Counted from the first letter of the stretch, positions 45,930-56,300 are shown. The stretch: 64,000 bases of DNA from Cytophagaceae bacterium (GCA_027490155.1 JAIXYP010000069.1:309192-373191), one strand, 5' to 3'. The notes: generated by a model from the sequence alone, not told the origin. Made by a program: numbers and translations.

Positions 45930-47126
45930 ATGAACATCCACGAATATCAGGCTAAGGAAATCCTGAAAAAATACGGAGTCCGTATCCAAGAAGGCATCGT
46001 CGCTGATACACCAGACGCTGCTGTAGCAGCTGCCGAGGCACTCAATGCAAGCACTGGTACCTCATGGTACGTGATCAAAGCCCAGATCCACGCAGGTGGT
46101 AGGGGCAAAGGCGGCGGCGTCAAACTCGCCAAAAACCTCAATGATGTGCGCGACATTAGTGGCAAAATCATCGGCATGCAGCTTGTTACACCACAAACTG
46201 GCCCAGAAGGCAAGTTGGTGAGCAAGGTGCTGATCGCTCAGGATGTGTACTACCCTGGCGAAACCCCAACCAAAGAATTTTATGTATCGATCTTGCTTGA
46301 TCGTGCAACCGGCAAAAACGTCATTGTTTATAGCACTGAAGGTGGTATGGACATTGAAGAAGTAGCCGAACATACCCCAGAGAAAATCCAACGCGAGTGG
46401 GTTGATCCACGTGTTGGACTCCAAGGTTTCCAAGCCCGCAAAATTGCATTCGGCCTAGGCCTAGAAGGCAAAGCACACAAAGAGATGGTTGCCTTTATCG
46501 CCTCTCTGTACAAAGCCTACAACGACATTGACGCTGCCCTGTTCGAGATCAACCCGGTCCTGAAAACCAGCGACGACAAGATCTTGGCCGTTGATGCCAA
46601 GGTCAACATCGACGACAACGCACTGTATCGTCACCCAGCTATTGCCGCCCTGCGCGACACTGCTGAGGAAGACCCATTGGAGGTTGAGGCTGGCGAAAGC
46701 AACCTTAACTATGTGAAGCTAGACGGAAACGTCGGCTGTATGGTTAATGGTGCTGGTCTTGCCATGGCTACCATGGACGTCATCAAGCTAGCTGGTGGTG
46801 AGCCTGCTAACTTCTTGGACGTCGGCGGAGGGGCCAATGCCAAAACCGTCGAGGCTGGTTTCCGTATCATCCTCAAGGATCCGAACGTGAAGGCCATCTT
46901 GGTGAACGTCTTTGGTGGTATCGTCCGTTGTGACCGTGTTGCCAACGGCATCGTCGAGGCTTACAAAACCATCGGTGATATCAAAGTGCCAATCATCGTT
47001 CGTCTACAAGGTACCAATGCCGAAGAGGCTGCCGAGATCATCAAGAACTCTGGCCTGAAGGTCTATCCAGCCATCTTGTTGAAAGACGCCGCTGACAAAG
47101 TGAAAGAAGTAATGGCTGCTGCCTAA
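45930..47126 (+). CDS. sucC: Succinyl-CoA synthetase (ADP-forming) beta subunit
   Basis: TCA-cycle enzyme subunit: succinyl-CoA + ADP + Pi to succinate + CoA + ATP. The 398 residues match the family. The N-terminal [17 protein letters not shown] and the ATP-grasp loop [16 protein letters not shown] are present, and the C-terminal flavodoxin-like domain carries [15 protein letters not shown] and [10 protein letters not shown]. The alpha subunit (sucD) is not nearby, so the two subunits are encoded apart in this organism. Its own promoter and a strong terminator make it a monocistronic unit. Confidence 0.97.
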   Translation: MNIHEYQAKEILKKYGVRIQEGIVADTPDAAVAAAEALNASTGTSWYVIKAQIHAGGRGKGGGVKLAKNLNDVRDISGKIIGMQLVTPQTGPEGKLVSKVLIAQDVYYPGETPTKEFYVSILLDRATGKNVIVYSTEGGMDIEEVAEHTPEKIQREWVDPRVGLQGFQARKIAFGLGLEGKAHKEMVAFIASLYKAYNDIDAALFEINPVLKTSDDKILAVDAKVNIDDNALYRHPAIAALRDTAEEDPLEVEAGESNLNYVKLDGNVGCMVNGAGLAMATMDVIKLAGGEPANFLDVGGGANAKTVEAGFRIILKDPNVKAILVNVFGGIVRCDRVANGIVEAYKTIGDIKVPIIVRLQGTNAEEAAEIIKNSGLKVYPAILLKDAADKVKEVMAAA

Positions 47127-47155
47127 TCGGCACCAAAATAATCTTATAAATACTG

Positions 47156-47197
47156 AAGCGCCCCTCTGGAAAGATTCTCCGGAGGGGCGCTTTTGTT
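47156..47197 (+). terminator. Rho-independent terminator after sucC
   Basis: AAGCGCCCCTC, then GAGGGGCGCTT with inner pairing, followed by TTGTTT. A strong GC-rich stem. Confidence 0.85.
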
Positions 47198-47245
47198 TCG
47201 CGGGTTAATAGTTAGATAAAATGTGCGGTGGACCCGTTTATTGTT

Positions 47246-47584
47246 CTACATAAAGTCAGACCAGAGATCAAGGATGGTATCTAACATGACTGGAAGGAAT
47301 AACATGATCAGGCTAAATGAACGCACTGCACGATTGCTTTGGACCTCCACCTTGGTAAGATCATCACTTTGTTGCCAGGAGTGGTAGGCAAAGTAGCTAA
47401 GAGCAACAAGCATCACACAATGGATCCAGATACTGAGCAATGAGCCAGAGTCCATCGGACGTTGAGTTGCGACCCAAAGGCACTCAACCAAACTGACAAA
47501 CATCAGGATGGGCGCCGCATATTGGTAGGGTTTGCTAGCCGTGCGGTAGGGGCTTAGGATGTTAGACTGTAGGTAGGACATCAT
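47246..47584 (-). CDS. Tandem paralogous membrane protein, copy 3
   Basis: A 112-residue integral membrane protein with about four hydrophobic helices. Near the N-terminus it has SPYRTASKPYQY, shared with the two genes upstream (47638 and 48029). No known family is recognised. The set of three small genes in a row on the minus strand, each with the same motif P-(Y/F)-R-(T/S)-A-(S/T)-x-x-Y-(Q/R)-Y and the same helix pattern, points to tandem duplication. The function is unknown. Confidence 0.65.
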   Translation of the reverse strand: MMSYLQSNILSPYRTASKPYQYAAPILMFVSLVECLWVATQRPMDSGSLLSIWIHCVMLVALSYFAYHSWQQSDDLTKVEVQSNRAVRSFSLIMLFLPVMLDTILDLWSDFM

Positions 47585-47637
47585 GGGTGGATAATGGGTT
47601 AGAGGACTTTTTTGTAAAGGTACTGGAAGAAATCAAC

Positions 47638-47985
47638 CTAGTTGCCTAGGTAGAAAAGGGTATAACACGACCGAGCTATATCAACGGTGCTCGGCAAACA
47701 CACATACATCATGATGATATATGATTGGAGGACCTGATCACTTGGTGCTATTTGTCTAGGACTTAGCCCTTGCTTTTTGGGCAAGTAGTACAATGCTCCT
47801 AACAGGAACACCATCACACAAACGTAAAAGACCTGGATCCAAATGCTAGATGGGCTTGTAAGACTGCTGATTTTGGCACCACACATTACCAAAGTGCTCA
47901 ATACAGACAAAATGAACAGGTAGCGGTACTGCGGTGTAGCCGTGCGGTAGGGGTTAATCAAGTGTTTGTCCAAGAAGGTTTCCAT
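47638..47985 (-). CDS. Tandem paralogous membrane protein, copy 2
   Basis: A 115-residue membrane protein with NPYRTATPQYRY near the N-terminus, a helix ~20-38, a second ~45-65, and C-terminal helices, with a short KKQGLSPRQIAPSDQVLQ polar loop between. This loop matches the position of polar loops in the other two copies. It is diverged from them (roughly a third of positions shared by eye), so the duplication is old. No function can be named. Confidence 0.65.
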   Translation of the reverse strand: METFLDKHLINPYRTATPQYRYLFILSVLSTLVMCGAKISSLTSPSSIWIQVFYVCVMVFLLGALYYLPKKQGLSPRQIAPSDQVLQSYIIMMYVCLPSTVDIARSCYTLFYLGN

Positions 47986-48028
47986 ATCGCAGAGGTCTCA
48001 AAGGGCTATAAGTTCCTAGAAGGTTTAA

Positions 48029-48379
48029 TTACAGGGCGGACTCGATGTAATTCCAAACCTTAAGAGTTAGTTTAATCATCACGGGCAAGGCCAGAATACA
48101 CAAAATGGAATAGGAGGACAAAATCTGGTTGTTTTTGATTATGTCTGCCGGTAATCCCTTCGACCATTTTTTCAAGACTAGAATCGCTATCAAGAATGTA
48201 GCCATAAGGCCAAAGTGAACATAGTCACTCGGCCTGAAAGCCTCATTACTATTCATATAAAGCCAGTCAAGAATACCTTCAACAACGCAGCCCACAACAG
48301 CGCCGACTAACAAATATTGGTATGGTTTGCTGGCCGACCTGAAGGGAAGAACAATGGAGTTGCTGAGTTGGTTGCTCAT
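48029..48379 (-). CDS. Tandem paralogous membrane protein, copy 1
   Basis: A 116-residue membrane protein, first of three on the minus strand. PFRSASKPYQY lies near the N-terminus, followed by four hydrophobic helices and the polar loop WSKGLPADIIKNNQILSSY. A TAnnTTTG box (TATCTTTG, minus strand 48426-48433) and a long perfect hairpin (48440-48484) precede it. Its place behind the ECF sigma operon may be coincidental, or the sigma factor may control it (inference). Confidence 0.65.
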   Translation of the reverse strand: MSNQLSNSIVLPFRSASKPYQYLLVGAVVGCVVEGILDWLYMNSNEAFRPSDYVHFGLMATFLIAILVLKKWSKGLPADIIKNNQILSSYSILCILALPVMIKLTLKVWNYIESAL

Positions 48380-48425
48380 CGCTAATGTGCTAGTTGGTGG
48401 TTTGTTAGGCCTATAACTAATGCTT

Positions 48426-48433
48426 CAAAGATA
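48426..48433 (-). promoter_or_regulatory. -7 box upstream of the tandem membrane genes
   Basis: Minus strand TATCTTTG matches TAnnTTTG, 47 bases before the ATG at 48379. The -33 region falls in the left arm of the hairpin at 48440-48484 and has TTG only at a 16-base spacing. Confidence 0.4.
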
Positions 48434-48439
48434 AATAAT

Positions 48440-48484
48440 AATGCCATACTAGCAATAATCAATGATTGTTGCTAGTATGGCATT
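48440..48484 (-). terminator. Long perfect hairpin between sigma operon and tandem membrane genes
   Basis: AATGCCATACTAGCAA pairs exactly with TTGCTAGTATGGCATT, 16 base pairs, with a 13-base loop that can extend the stem. On the minus strand a T-rich stretch (ATTATTTATC) follows, so it can end the sigma operon. It also overlaps the presumed -33 region of the next genes, and might be an operator. Confidence 0.6.
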
Positions 48485-48562
48485 GTAGCAGAACTAGTTG
48501 GTGTCTGCTTTATGGCTAGGCCTTAGGTCTTGACCTAGTATCTAGTGTAGTTGGTCAGAGCA

Positions 48563-48817
48563 TTACTCCTCTCCTTGAGCGGCAGGGGCTGCGATGGCTG
48601 ATTTGCGTTTGGCATAAGCCATGATGTTGTCAATGGTTGACTGCTTGGGCTCGAGGGCGGCTGCGCTGATTTTGCGCTGTAGGGCCATTACCTCGGCTGT
48701 GGCGTAATAAAGGCGATCATTTTTGGCTAGTTGGCGTTCTAGCTTTTGTTGCTCGGCCGGGGTGCAGTCATCATAAACATATTGCAGCATTTGGCTAAGG
48801 GTAGAGTTCTCGTACAT
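48563..48817 (-). CDS. Small conserved-looking partner of the ECF sigma factor
   Basis: An 84-residue soluble protein starting MYENSTLSQMLQYVYDDCTP, with helices and the segment EPKQSTIDNIMAYAKRKS. It overlaps the sigma-factor gene by 23 bases, so the two are translationally coupled. From memory, similar small proteins with the QSTIDNI segment follow this class of sigma factor in Bacteroidota. It has no membrane helix and no zinc-binding anti-sigma signature. It may act as a soluble anti-sigma or co-factor; this is inference from position only. Confidence 0.65.
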   Translation of the reverse strand: MYENSTLSQMLQYVYDDCTPAEQQKLERQLAKNDRLYYATAEVMALQRKISAAALEPKQSTIDNIMAYAKRKSAIAAPAAQGEE

Positions 48818-49391
48818 ACGCAGGATCTCGTTGGACTAGTTTTTTTCGTAGGTTGATCAATGCATAACGCATCCTACCTAGTGCCGTGTTGATACTGACG
48901 TCTGTCTGGACGGCAATTTCCTGAAAACTTAGGCCCGCAAAGTGCCTGAGGATCAGGACTTGGCGTTGGGCCAAGGGTAGTTCTTGGATCAGTTGGCGTA
49001 GGTGTTGGTGCAGCTCTGCTTTTATATGGAGCGTTTCAGAACTCTGAGTGGCAAAGATCTCATCGTCGAGCAACGGGCTTCCATCCTCCAGAACGACGGT
49101 CGGATAGCGCTTATTGCGTCTAAAGTAATCAATTGCCATGTTATGACCAACACGTTGTAGCCAAGGGCCAAATTTCCCTTCTTCGTTGTAGCGTCCGCCC
49201 TTGATGGTGTCTATTGCCTTGATGAAGGTCTCTTGTAGGAGGTCTTCGGCAACGTCACGATCTTTGACGATGAGGTAGATGGCAGTATATACTTTGCTTT
49301 TATGCCTATACACAAGGGCCTCGAAGGCCGAGTCATCGCCCTCCCGATACATCGAGATCAAGGCGCCGTCTGTCAATGTTGTCCGCTTCAT
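48795..49391 (-). CDS. ECF-type RNA polymerase sigma factor
   Basis: A 198-residue extracytoplasmic-function sigma-70 factor. Region 2 includes YRHKSKVYTAIYLIVKDRDV and the DLLQETFIKA motif, then the RNA-melting/promoter-binding WLQRVGHNMAIDYFRRNKR. Region 4 has LPLAQRQVLILRHFAGLSFQEIA with the helix-turn-helix VSINTALGRMRYAL. There is no membrane anti-sigma gene next to it; the overlapping 84-residue protein is the only candidate regulator. A promoter is at 49507-49536. Confidence 0.93.
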   Translation of the reverse strand: MKRTTLTDGALISMYREGDDSAFEALVYRHKSKVYTAIYLIVKDRDVAEDLLQETFIKAIDTIKGGRYNEEGKFGPWLQRVGHNMAIDYFRRNKRYPTVVLEDGSPLLDDEIFATQSSETLHIKAELHQHLRQLIQELPLAQRQVLILRHFAGLSFQEIAVQTDVSINTALGRMRYALINLRKKLVQRDPAYVRELYP

Positions 49392-49506
49392 AGTCCGTAG
49401 CTAGGGTTTAATAAAAAGTCTGAGTAAAGCTTTATATCATACTATGGAGGGCGCTAGTGCGTTGATCAGATAGGGGATTTGGTGAGCGTTTATGACTTGT
49501 TGTTTG

Positions 49507-49536
49507 TAAATATATAGGGTAGACAACCAAAAGCAA
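49507..49536 (-). promoter_or_regulatory. Putative promoter of the sigma operon
   Basis: Minus strand TTG (49534-49536), 19 bases, TATATTTA (49507-49514), one mismatch from the consensus. The leader would be about 110 bases. The rest of 49392-49725 shows no gene. Confidence 0.45.
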
Positions 49537-49725
49537 GGCTAAGGTTGCCTGATCCTGAAAATATTTGTTGGCTTTAGGACCAGTTTCTTAAAGGAGTGTT
49601 AAACCCAATTATTTTTCTGGCATAGCTTTGTCAGAAGGGGCAATAATCGATCCGAAGGCTCGTTTTATGTCCATTGTTTTTTAGTCCTATCTCCACTTGG
49701 CCTGGCCGAAACCCTAGAATACGCT

Positions 49726-51018
49726 ATGGATCCTGAAATAAAGTTGTTAGACCTCGCGCCTAGCCAGCTTGCCAAGCATACGCTCATCGACCTGCCAGGG
49801 TCAAAAAGCGAAAGCAACCGGGCCATTGTGCTACAATATTTGGCAGGTGGACCGCTCACAGACCTGACTTATTTATCATCCGCCCGAGATACGACCCGTA
49901 TGCAAGAACTGGTCGGTCACAATGGCCCTGTTTGGGATGTTGGTGATGCTGGCACCACTTGCCGTTTTCTGACTGCTATGCTGGCAATCACAGGCAAGAC
50001 TGGAACGATTACGGGGTCAGCCAGGATGCTGCAACGCCCGATTGCCCTCTTGGTCAAGGCCCTGCAAGACCTTGGCGCCGATATTGAATACATAGGTATG
50101 GAGGGCTTTTTGCCACTTAGGCTCAACGGGTTTGCCCAAAACGGCACAAAGTCCATTGACATACCAGCTAATATCAGCAGCCAGTACATCAGTGCCCTGA
50201 TGTTGGTAGCACCGCTATTAGAGGATGGACTTGAGATCAATCTGCTTGGCCCCCTCACCAGCAAACCCTACCTAGAGCTAACGATGGGCCTCATGCGGAA
50301 ATGGGGTGCTCTTGTGACATTTGATAATCAAGCCTTTGTGACCTCGAAAGGGGAGTTCTGCCAAACAATCAGGGTAGAGGCAGGTGTGTACCGTCCTATT
50401 AGCCATCGGATAGAGGCAGACTGGAGCAGTGCTAGCTATTGGTATTGTATGGTAGCCTTGGCACCAAGTCCAGACCTTGAGGTGGTGATGCCAGGTTTGC
50501 ATCTGCCAAGTACCCAAGGTGACGCCCAGATTGCCACCATCATGACGGAATTTGGCGTAGAGACTTTAGCCAAGCCAGAAGGGCTAACAATCAAGAAAAT
50601 AGCTGGCTGGCAACCCAAAGGGTTACCTATCTTGATAAACTGCTCAGACATCCCGGATATGGCCCAGACCTTTGCAGTAATGGCTCCTATGTTGGGCCAG
50701 AAATTGATCCTCGGTGGACTCCATACCCTCAGGATCAAGGAAACGGATCGGATTGCGGCTTTAGAAGCGGAGTTACCCAAAATAGGTGCCGTTATGCAGG
50801 AGCTTGACCATGATCGGTTTTTGGTCATTGGGGCACCTGCGATCGATCCATCAACACCTGTAATCAGCACCTATCATGACCACCGCATGGCATTGGCTTT
50901 TGCCCCAGTAGCCCAGCTTCGAAACATCCAGATAGAGGACCCTGCCGTGGTCAATAAGTCATACCCAGCTTTTTGGGAACATGTCCGGCAATATGGTTTG
51001 GCCGTAAGCCCCTTATAA
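49726..51018 (+). CDS. aroA: 3-phosphoshikimate 1-carboxyvinyltransferase (EPSP synthase)
   Basis: Sixth step of the shikimate pathway: transfers enolpyruvyl from PEP to shikimate-3-phosphate. It has 430 residues. Substrate-binding LPGSKSESNRAIVLQYL is at the N-terminus, then GDAGTTCRFLTAMLAI (PEP site), the repeat-fold linker SSQYISALMLVAPLL, the catalytic LRIKETDRIAALEAEL and YHDHRMALAFAP. The Bacteroidota form has TTCRF in place of the GTAMRP seen in E. coli. A single gene, with about 270 gene-free bases before lpdA. Confidence 0.94.
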   Translation: MDPEIKLLDLAPSQLAKHTLIDLPGSKSESNRAIVLQYLAGGPLTDLTYLSSARDTTRMQELVGHNGPVWDVGDAGTTCRFLTAMLAITGKTGTITGSARMLQRPIALLVKALQDLGADIEYIGMEGFLPLRLNGFAQNGTKSIDIPANISSQYISALMLVAPLLEDGLEINLLGPLTSKPYLELTMGLMRKWGALVTFDNQAFVTSKGEFCQTIRVEAGVYRPISHRIEADWSSASYWYCMVALAPSPDLEVVMPGLHLPSTQGDAQIATIMTEFGVETLAKPEGLTIKKIAGWQPKGLPILINCSDIPDMAQTFAVMAPMLGQKLILGGLHTLRIKETDRIAALEAELPKIGAVMQELDHDRFLVIGAPAIDPSTPVISTYHDHRMALAFAPVAQLRNIQIEDPAVVNKSYPAFWEHVRQYGLAVSPL

Positions 51019-51290
51019 CTTAGGGGTATTGCAGGTCAACTTTTGCCTTTAGCAATATCAGTAAGCAACTAGATGAGAAAAGGTCTCAAGGTGTTAGTGA
51101 GCTAAATCTTGCCTAATAGACCTGACTTAGTTGGGGCAACAGAGCTGTTTTAAGCATGTTGTGGGCTCATCCGCACTTCTAGCCAACTTTATGAAGGCGG
51201 CGAGTGTTGAAAAGCAGCCTACATCAGCTATTTTTGGGACGGCAAAAAACGTTTGCCCATACCTTTAAGTAACCTCACGATATCAATATA

Positions 51291-52685
51291 ATGGCAACAC
51301 AATACGATGTAATTGTGGTAGGTACAGGCCCTGGTGGCTATGTAGCAGCAATCCGCGCTAGCCAGCTCGGTCTCAAAACAGCAGTCGTCGAAAAGGAATC
51401 CCTCGGTGGCATTTGCCTCAACTGGGGTTGTATCCCGACCAAAGCCTTACTCAAAAGTGCTCAGGTTTTCGAGTATATCCAGCATGCCCAAGACTATGGC
51501 ATCAATGTCACCGGAGCCACAGCAGACTTTACGGCAGTCGTGAAACGTAGCCGCGAAGTAGCAGGTGGTATGAGTAAAGGCGTCAGCTTCCTGATGCGCA
51601 AAAACAAAATTGACACCCTGATGGGCTTTGGCAAATTGGCGGGTGGCAACAAAGTAGAAGTCACTGATGACAAAGGTGTCAAGACGGTATACGAAGGCAA
51701 ACACATCATCCTAGCCACAGGTGGCCGCTCGCGCGAGTTGCCTAACCTGCCGATCGATGACAAGTATATTATTGGCTATCGTAAGGCAATGGCCCTCGAG
51801 ACTCAGCCTAAGAGCATGATCATCGTTGGCAGTGGTGCCATTGGTGTCGAGTTTGCTTACTTCTATAATACTATGGGCACTAAGGTGACCATCGTAGAAT
51901 ACTTGCCGCGTATCGTCCCTGTTGAGGACGAAGAGGTGTCGAAACAACTAGAGAAAAGCTACAAAAAGGCTGGCATTGATATCATGACCAATGCTAGTGT
52001 GGAAAAGGTCGAAGTTGTTGATGGTGTTTGCAAAGCCACTGTCAAAACTGCCACTGGTGTCGTTACCCTAGCTGCTGATATCGTCTTGAGTGCTGTTGGT
52101 GTCCAAACCAACCTCGAAGGCCTAGGCCTTGACGAAGTAGGTGTCAAACATGACAAAGGCAAGGTCTTGGTTGATGACTTCTACGCTACTAATTTCCCGG
52201 GCGTTTATGCTATCGGTGACATCGTCAAAGGTCCATCATTGGCGCACGTCGCTAGTGCCGAAGGTATCATCTGCGTTGAGAAAATCGCAGGTCAGCACGT
52301 CGAGCCATTGAATTATGGCAACATCCCGGGCTGTACTTATACCCAGCCAGAGATCGCTAGCGTCGGCATGACCGAAGCCCAAGCCAAAGAGGCCGGATAC
52401 GAAATCAAAGTCGGCAAGTTTCCTTTCAGTGCCTCTGGTAAGGCCAGCGCTGCTGGTGCTAAGGATGGCTTCGTGAAGGTCATCTTTGACGCCAAGTACG
52501 GCGAGTGGCTCGGTGCCCACATGATCGGTGCCAATGTGACCGAGATGATCGCTGAGGTCGTCGTAGCACGTAAACTAGAGACCACTGGCCACGAGATCAT
52601 CAAGTCAGTCCACCCACACCCAACAATGAGCGAGGCCATCATGGAGGCCGCCGCCGCCGCCTATGGCGAGGTGATCCATTTGTAG
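51291..52685 (+). CDS. lpdA: Dihydrolipoyl dehydrogenase (E3)
   Basis: The shared E3 flavoprotein of pyruvate, 2-oxoglutarate and branched-chain 2-oxoacid dehydrogenase complexes; re-oxidises lipoamide with NAD+. It has 464 residues. The FAD-binding GTGPGGYVAAIRASQLG, the redox disulfide GGICLNWGCIPTKALL, the NAD-binding GSGAIGVEFAYFY, the FAD-site YAIGDIVKGP and the catalytic HPHPTMSEAI motif are present. E1 and E2 genes are not in the window. A strong terminator follows. Confidence 0.96.
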   Translation: MATQYDVIVVGTGPGGYVAAIRASQLGLKTAVVEKESLGGICLNWGCIPTKALLKSAQVFEYIQHAQDYGINVTGATADFTAVVKRSREVAGGMSKGVSFLMRKNKIDTLMGFGKLAGGNKVEVTDDKGVKTVYEGKHIILATGGRSRELPNLPIDDKYIIGYRKAMALETQPKSMIIVGSGAIGVEFAYFYNTMGTKVTIVEYLPRIVPVEDEEVSKQLEKSYKKAGIDIMTNASVEKVEVVDGVCKATVKTATGVVTLAADIVLSAVGVQTNLEGLGLDEVGVKHDKGKVLVDDFYATNFPGVYAIGDIVKGPSLAHVASAEGIICVEKIAGQHVEPLNYGNIPGCTYTQPEIASVGMTEAQAKEAGYEIKVGKFPFSASGKASAAGAKDGFVKVIFDAKYGEWLGAHMIGANVTEMIAEVVVARKLETTGHEIIKSVHPHPTMSEAIMEAAAAAYGEVIHL

Positions 52686-52712
52686 GCAAGGGGATTATTA
52701 ACGTTTCTCGAA

Positions 52713-52751
52713 GAGGGCATTAGGACTTAATTGACCTAATGCCCTTTTTTT
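52713..52751 (+). terminator. Rho-independent terminator after lpdA
   Basis: GGGCATTAGG, a 10-base loop, CCTAATGCCC, then TTTTTTT. A textbook structure 28 bases after the stop. Confidence 0.9.
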
Positions 52752-53264
52752 GCACCAGAAAAATCTGTTTCAGTGCCTCTTTTATGTTATTGTACGCGTT
52801 GGGCTTCATCTTGATCTGTTTAAAACTACTTTGGAAAACTCTTGGGATGTGAAGATATCAGTCGGATCATTGGGCTTCGCAATCATACACTTCGCTTAAC
52901 AAGGTGTTAAATTTCGATTAAACGTAATTCTCGAGATTGGCCTGACTTAAATGTTTCAAAAAGTTTTCCTAGTCATGTTTAAGTAAGCTTAGGCTATGTC
53001 GTAGTTGTTTTAGATAAATCAACTTTCTTAACTCAAGATGAAAAGACACTTCAATGACGCTACACGCTTCCTGATTATTAATATTCGCTTGATTTAGTTT
53101 GTGACTTCCGGAAGACAATTATCTATCCAACCATAAACTAATGAATTCATTGACCCATTTCTATAAGGTCTATTTAATAAACCTGATAAGCCAAGGTTAG
53201 AAAATGGCATCTTGCATAGGTGGCAAGGTATAGTTGTTGGCTTTTATGTTAACCTTAACTCACA

Positions 53265-53297
53265 ATAAAAAACCACCCATCAGAGAAGGGTGGCTTT
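53265..53297 (-). terminator. Terminator after the giant T9SS gene
   Basis: On the minus strand AAGCCACCC pairs with GGGTGG, followed by TTTTTTATT. Located 35 bases past the stop. Confidence 0.75.
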
Positions 53298-53331
53298 AGC
53301 ATGGTTAAACCTGAATAAATGGTCTTGAAGC

Positions 53332-56300
53332 TTATTGCTTCGTGATGCGCCAGCTTTGGGCTTTGGCACCATCCTGCAAGACGGCTTTTAGAATATAGAT
53401 GCCCGGAGGCAGTGTACGCATGTCAATTGACTGTAGGCCAGAGCCTGATAACAGTTGTGCTTCTTGACTCATCATCACCTGCCCTAATTGGTTGACCAGA
53501 TTGAGGTCCGCCTTTGTGTCATACAACGTATGGTAGCTGATATTCAGCACATCAGTTGTTGGATTGGGGTAGGTATTGAGGCTAATGTCGCCTTCGTAGG
53601 TGGAGGTAAGATAAATGGCCGAATAGACTTTACTCGTTCCGTCAAGGTCAGATTGTACTATTCTGTAATAAGCAGATTTGACATCGGTGTTACCTGACCA
53701 ATTATGTTGCTGTAAGGTAGAGCTATTTTCGTTTCCTACAATAAAGCCGATGCTTTTCCATGTAATTTGGTCTTCGCTTTGCTCAATTTTATAACCTGCA
53801 TTATTCCTTTCTGAGGCGGTCGACCAATACAGATTAACTTGGTCTTTTGTGGCCTTACCGTAGAAGTTCAATAGTTCTACCGGGAGGGGCGATGCTTGTG
53901 GATCACCCAATGTCCAGTCGCTAAAAGAATCAACTCCGTCTAGGGTATATTGGTTGGTTCCGAGATCCTTGGTTGTATATCCTCGTTTGGACCAAACGAT
54001 CCCGCCATCGGTCGAGCGCCAGAAACAAAGTTTGTTGCCAGACCGGCCGTTTAGTCCCCAGCTGTCATTAAAATACTTGAATTTAAGCTGGGCATTGAGG
54101 CCAGTGTTGAAGGTTGGCGTAATGGTATAAGTCAGCCTGATGCCTTGGTTTCCATTTCCGATGGAAGGGGTGTAGGTATTCCTTACAACGGTGGTAATTC
54201 CCGGTGCAGCTCCTGTAGCCCTAATCTCGATACCAGTGCCAGAAAAGGTAGCAGTAACATTTTGGGCCACCGTGCGGGAAACGCTTAGTTTGCCCCTGAG
54301 GTAACTACTAGCATTTTCGTTGACTACTGCCCCAGTACTGGATAGGGTAATGATATTCGTTCCGCTGATCAGGATTCCGTTGTTGAACGTGAGATTACCA
54401 TTAATCTGGAGGTCAGAGTTTAGCGTTGCAATGCCAGTACTTGTCCGGTTAAGGGTTAGGTTGTTCAATACTGCATTAGCAGTCCGGAACTGGATGGTAC
54501 CAAGGTCTCCCGTGCCTGTGATGCTTAGATTGGAGGTAGAAGAACCTCTCAATAGTCCTGACCCAGTTGCGGTTCCGCTAAGTGTTAGGGTATTACCGTT
54601 GATGTTGAGATCACCACTAGTTAGGGTCATCAGGCCATTGATGGTTAGGTCATTGGCTAAAGTCACATTGGCATTTGCTCGGTTGATCGTTAGGTTGTTG
54701 AGGTTACGACTGCCAGAGACAAATGTTAGGTTGTCAATGGTCCCACTGCCTGTGATAAACAAATTGGAGGTGGTAGTTCCTGCCAATGATGGCGTACTGA
54801 TGGCACCAGAAAGGGTCAACGAATTGCTGCCGATGGATGTAATGGCACTATTTGTGGTGCTAAACGTACCGTTGACAGCAAGGCTGCTGCCTAAGGCCAA
54901 GGTACCTGAGCGGCTGATGATTAGGTTGTTGAGGTTGGCCTGACCGCTTTCAAAAGCGAACGACGAAATGGCCCCTGTGCCATTGATGAGCAAGTTTGAC
55001 GAAGTGCTCCCACGGAAGGTGGTGGAAGTGGCAATAGGTCCGCTGACCGTAAGGGTATTGTTGCCTATCGCTAGGCTTGGTATTGTAAGGGTACCAAGCA
55101 CGGTTAAGTTTGATCCTAGGGTAGTGGTGCCCGTCTTGGTCGAGCTAAAGTTGTTGATCGTATTGCTGCCCGATTCGAACGTAAAGACTGGTGGGGAACC
55201 ACCGCCCCCCATCATGATGTTAGATGCAGAGGTCACGGCAATTTTGCCACCTGTGAAGTCTGCAAATCCACTGATGCTAAGTGTATTGCTACCGACTGCC
55301 AAAGTACCAGCTGTGATATTACAGTTCCAGAAGACTTCAAGATTTGAACCTAGAGTGAGTGTAGTATTGGCCCTATTCATCCTCAGATTGTTAATCTGGC
55401 GATAGCCTGACTCAAAAATCAGACTGTTACTGATGGTGCCGCTGCCACCGATACTAAGCTCGCTACTACCCGTCACACGTATTGGCTGGCTGATGTTGAC
55501 GTTTCCGTTTAGGGTAAGTAACCTGTTAGCACCAACGGATAGGGTGCCATTAGTGATTGTAAGCGCACCATTGACAGTTAGGTTGCTGTTGAGGTTGATG
55601 ACCTGACCACTGCGGTTAATAGTTAGGTTGTTGATCGTTGTATTGCTGCCTAGGGTAAGGTTGCCAAAAGTGCCGCTGCCGCCGATGCTAATATTGGCGG
55701 TACTGCCACCAGTAAGGGTGCCACTGCCAGAGATTGAACCATTGATCACAAGGGTGCCGTTGTTGACTGAAAGGGCTGAGCTGGTGCCCAGTGTAAGAGT
55801 CCCATTTATAGTCAAGGTCCTACCATTGAGGTCGAGAGAGGCCGTGGCAGGATTGCTCGCACCAAAGCTGAGGTTGTTAACTGTCAGATCCTCATTAAGG
55901 GTTGGGGTTGTGGCAGTACCGTTGATTGTGACATTAGTAGTGGTAATCGGTTTGCCAAGACTCCAGTTGTTACAGACGTTGCTGCTGGTGTTAGTGCTGC
56001 CGGTCCAGGTTGTGACAGATGGGTCTGTCATGATGGAAACAGTGGTATAATTAGCATTTTGGGTGGCACAAGACCCCAACTGAACGACGGCCCTGTAGTA
56101 GGTAGTTTGACTTGGTGTGCTTGGCGGGGTATAGCTTGTGCCGGTATGGCTGATATCAGCAAGGTTTGCGGTAAAAGCCGTGTTGGTAGCTCTTTGCCAT
56201 TTAACAATACCTCCGGTCTGACCGCTAACTGACAGTGTTGGTGGTGTATCGCCTGCACAAAGGGTGCTGCCTCCTGTTATAGTACCACCGACAGATACGA

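Larger units (their letters stand above)
52686..53331. other. Gene-free AT-rich spacer
   Basis: About 650 bases holding the lpdA terminator and the terminator of the giant T9SS gene. I see no open frame, RNA or repeat between them. Confidence 0.5.
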
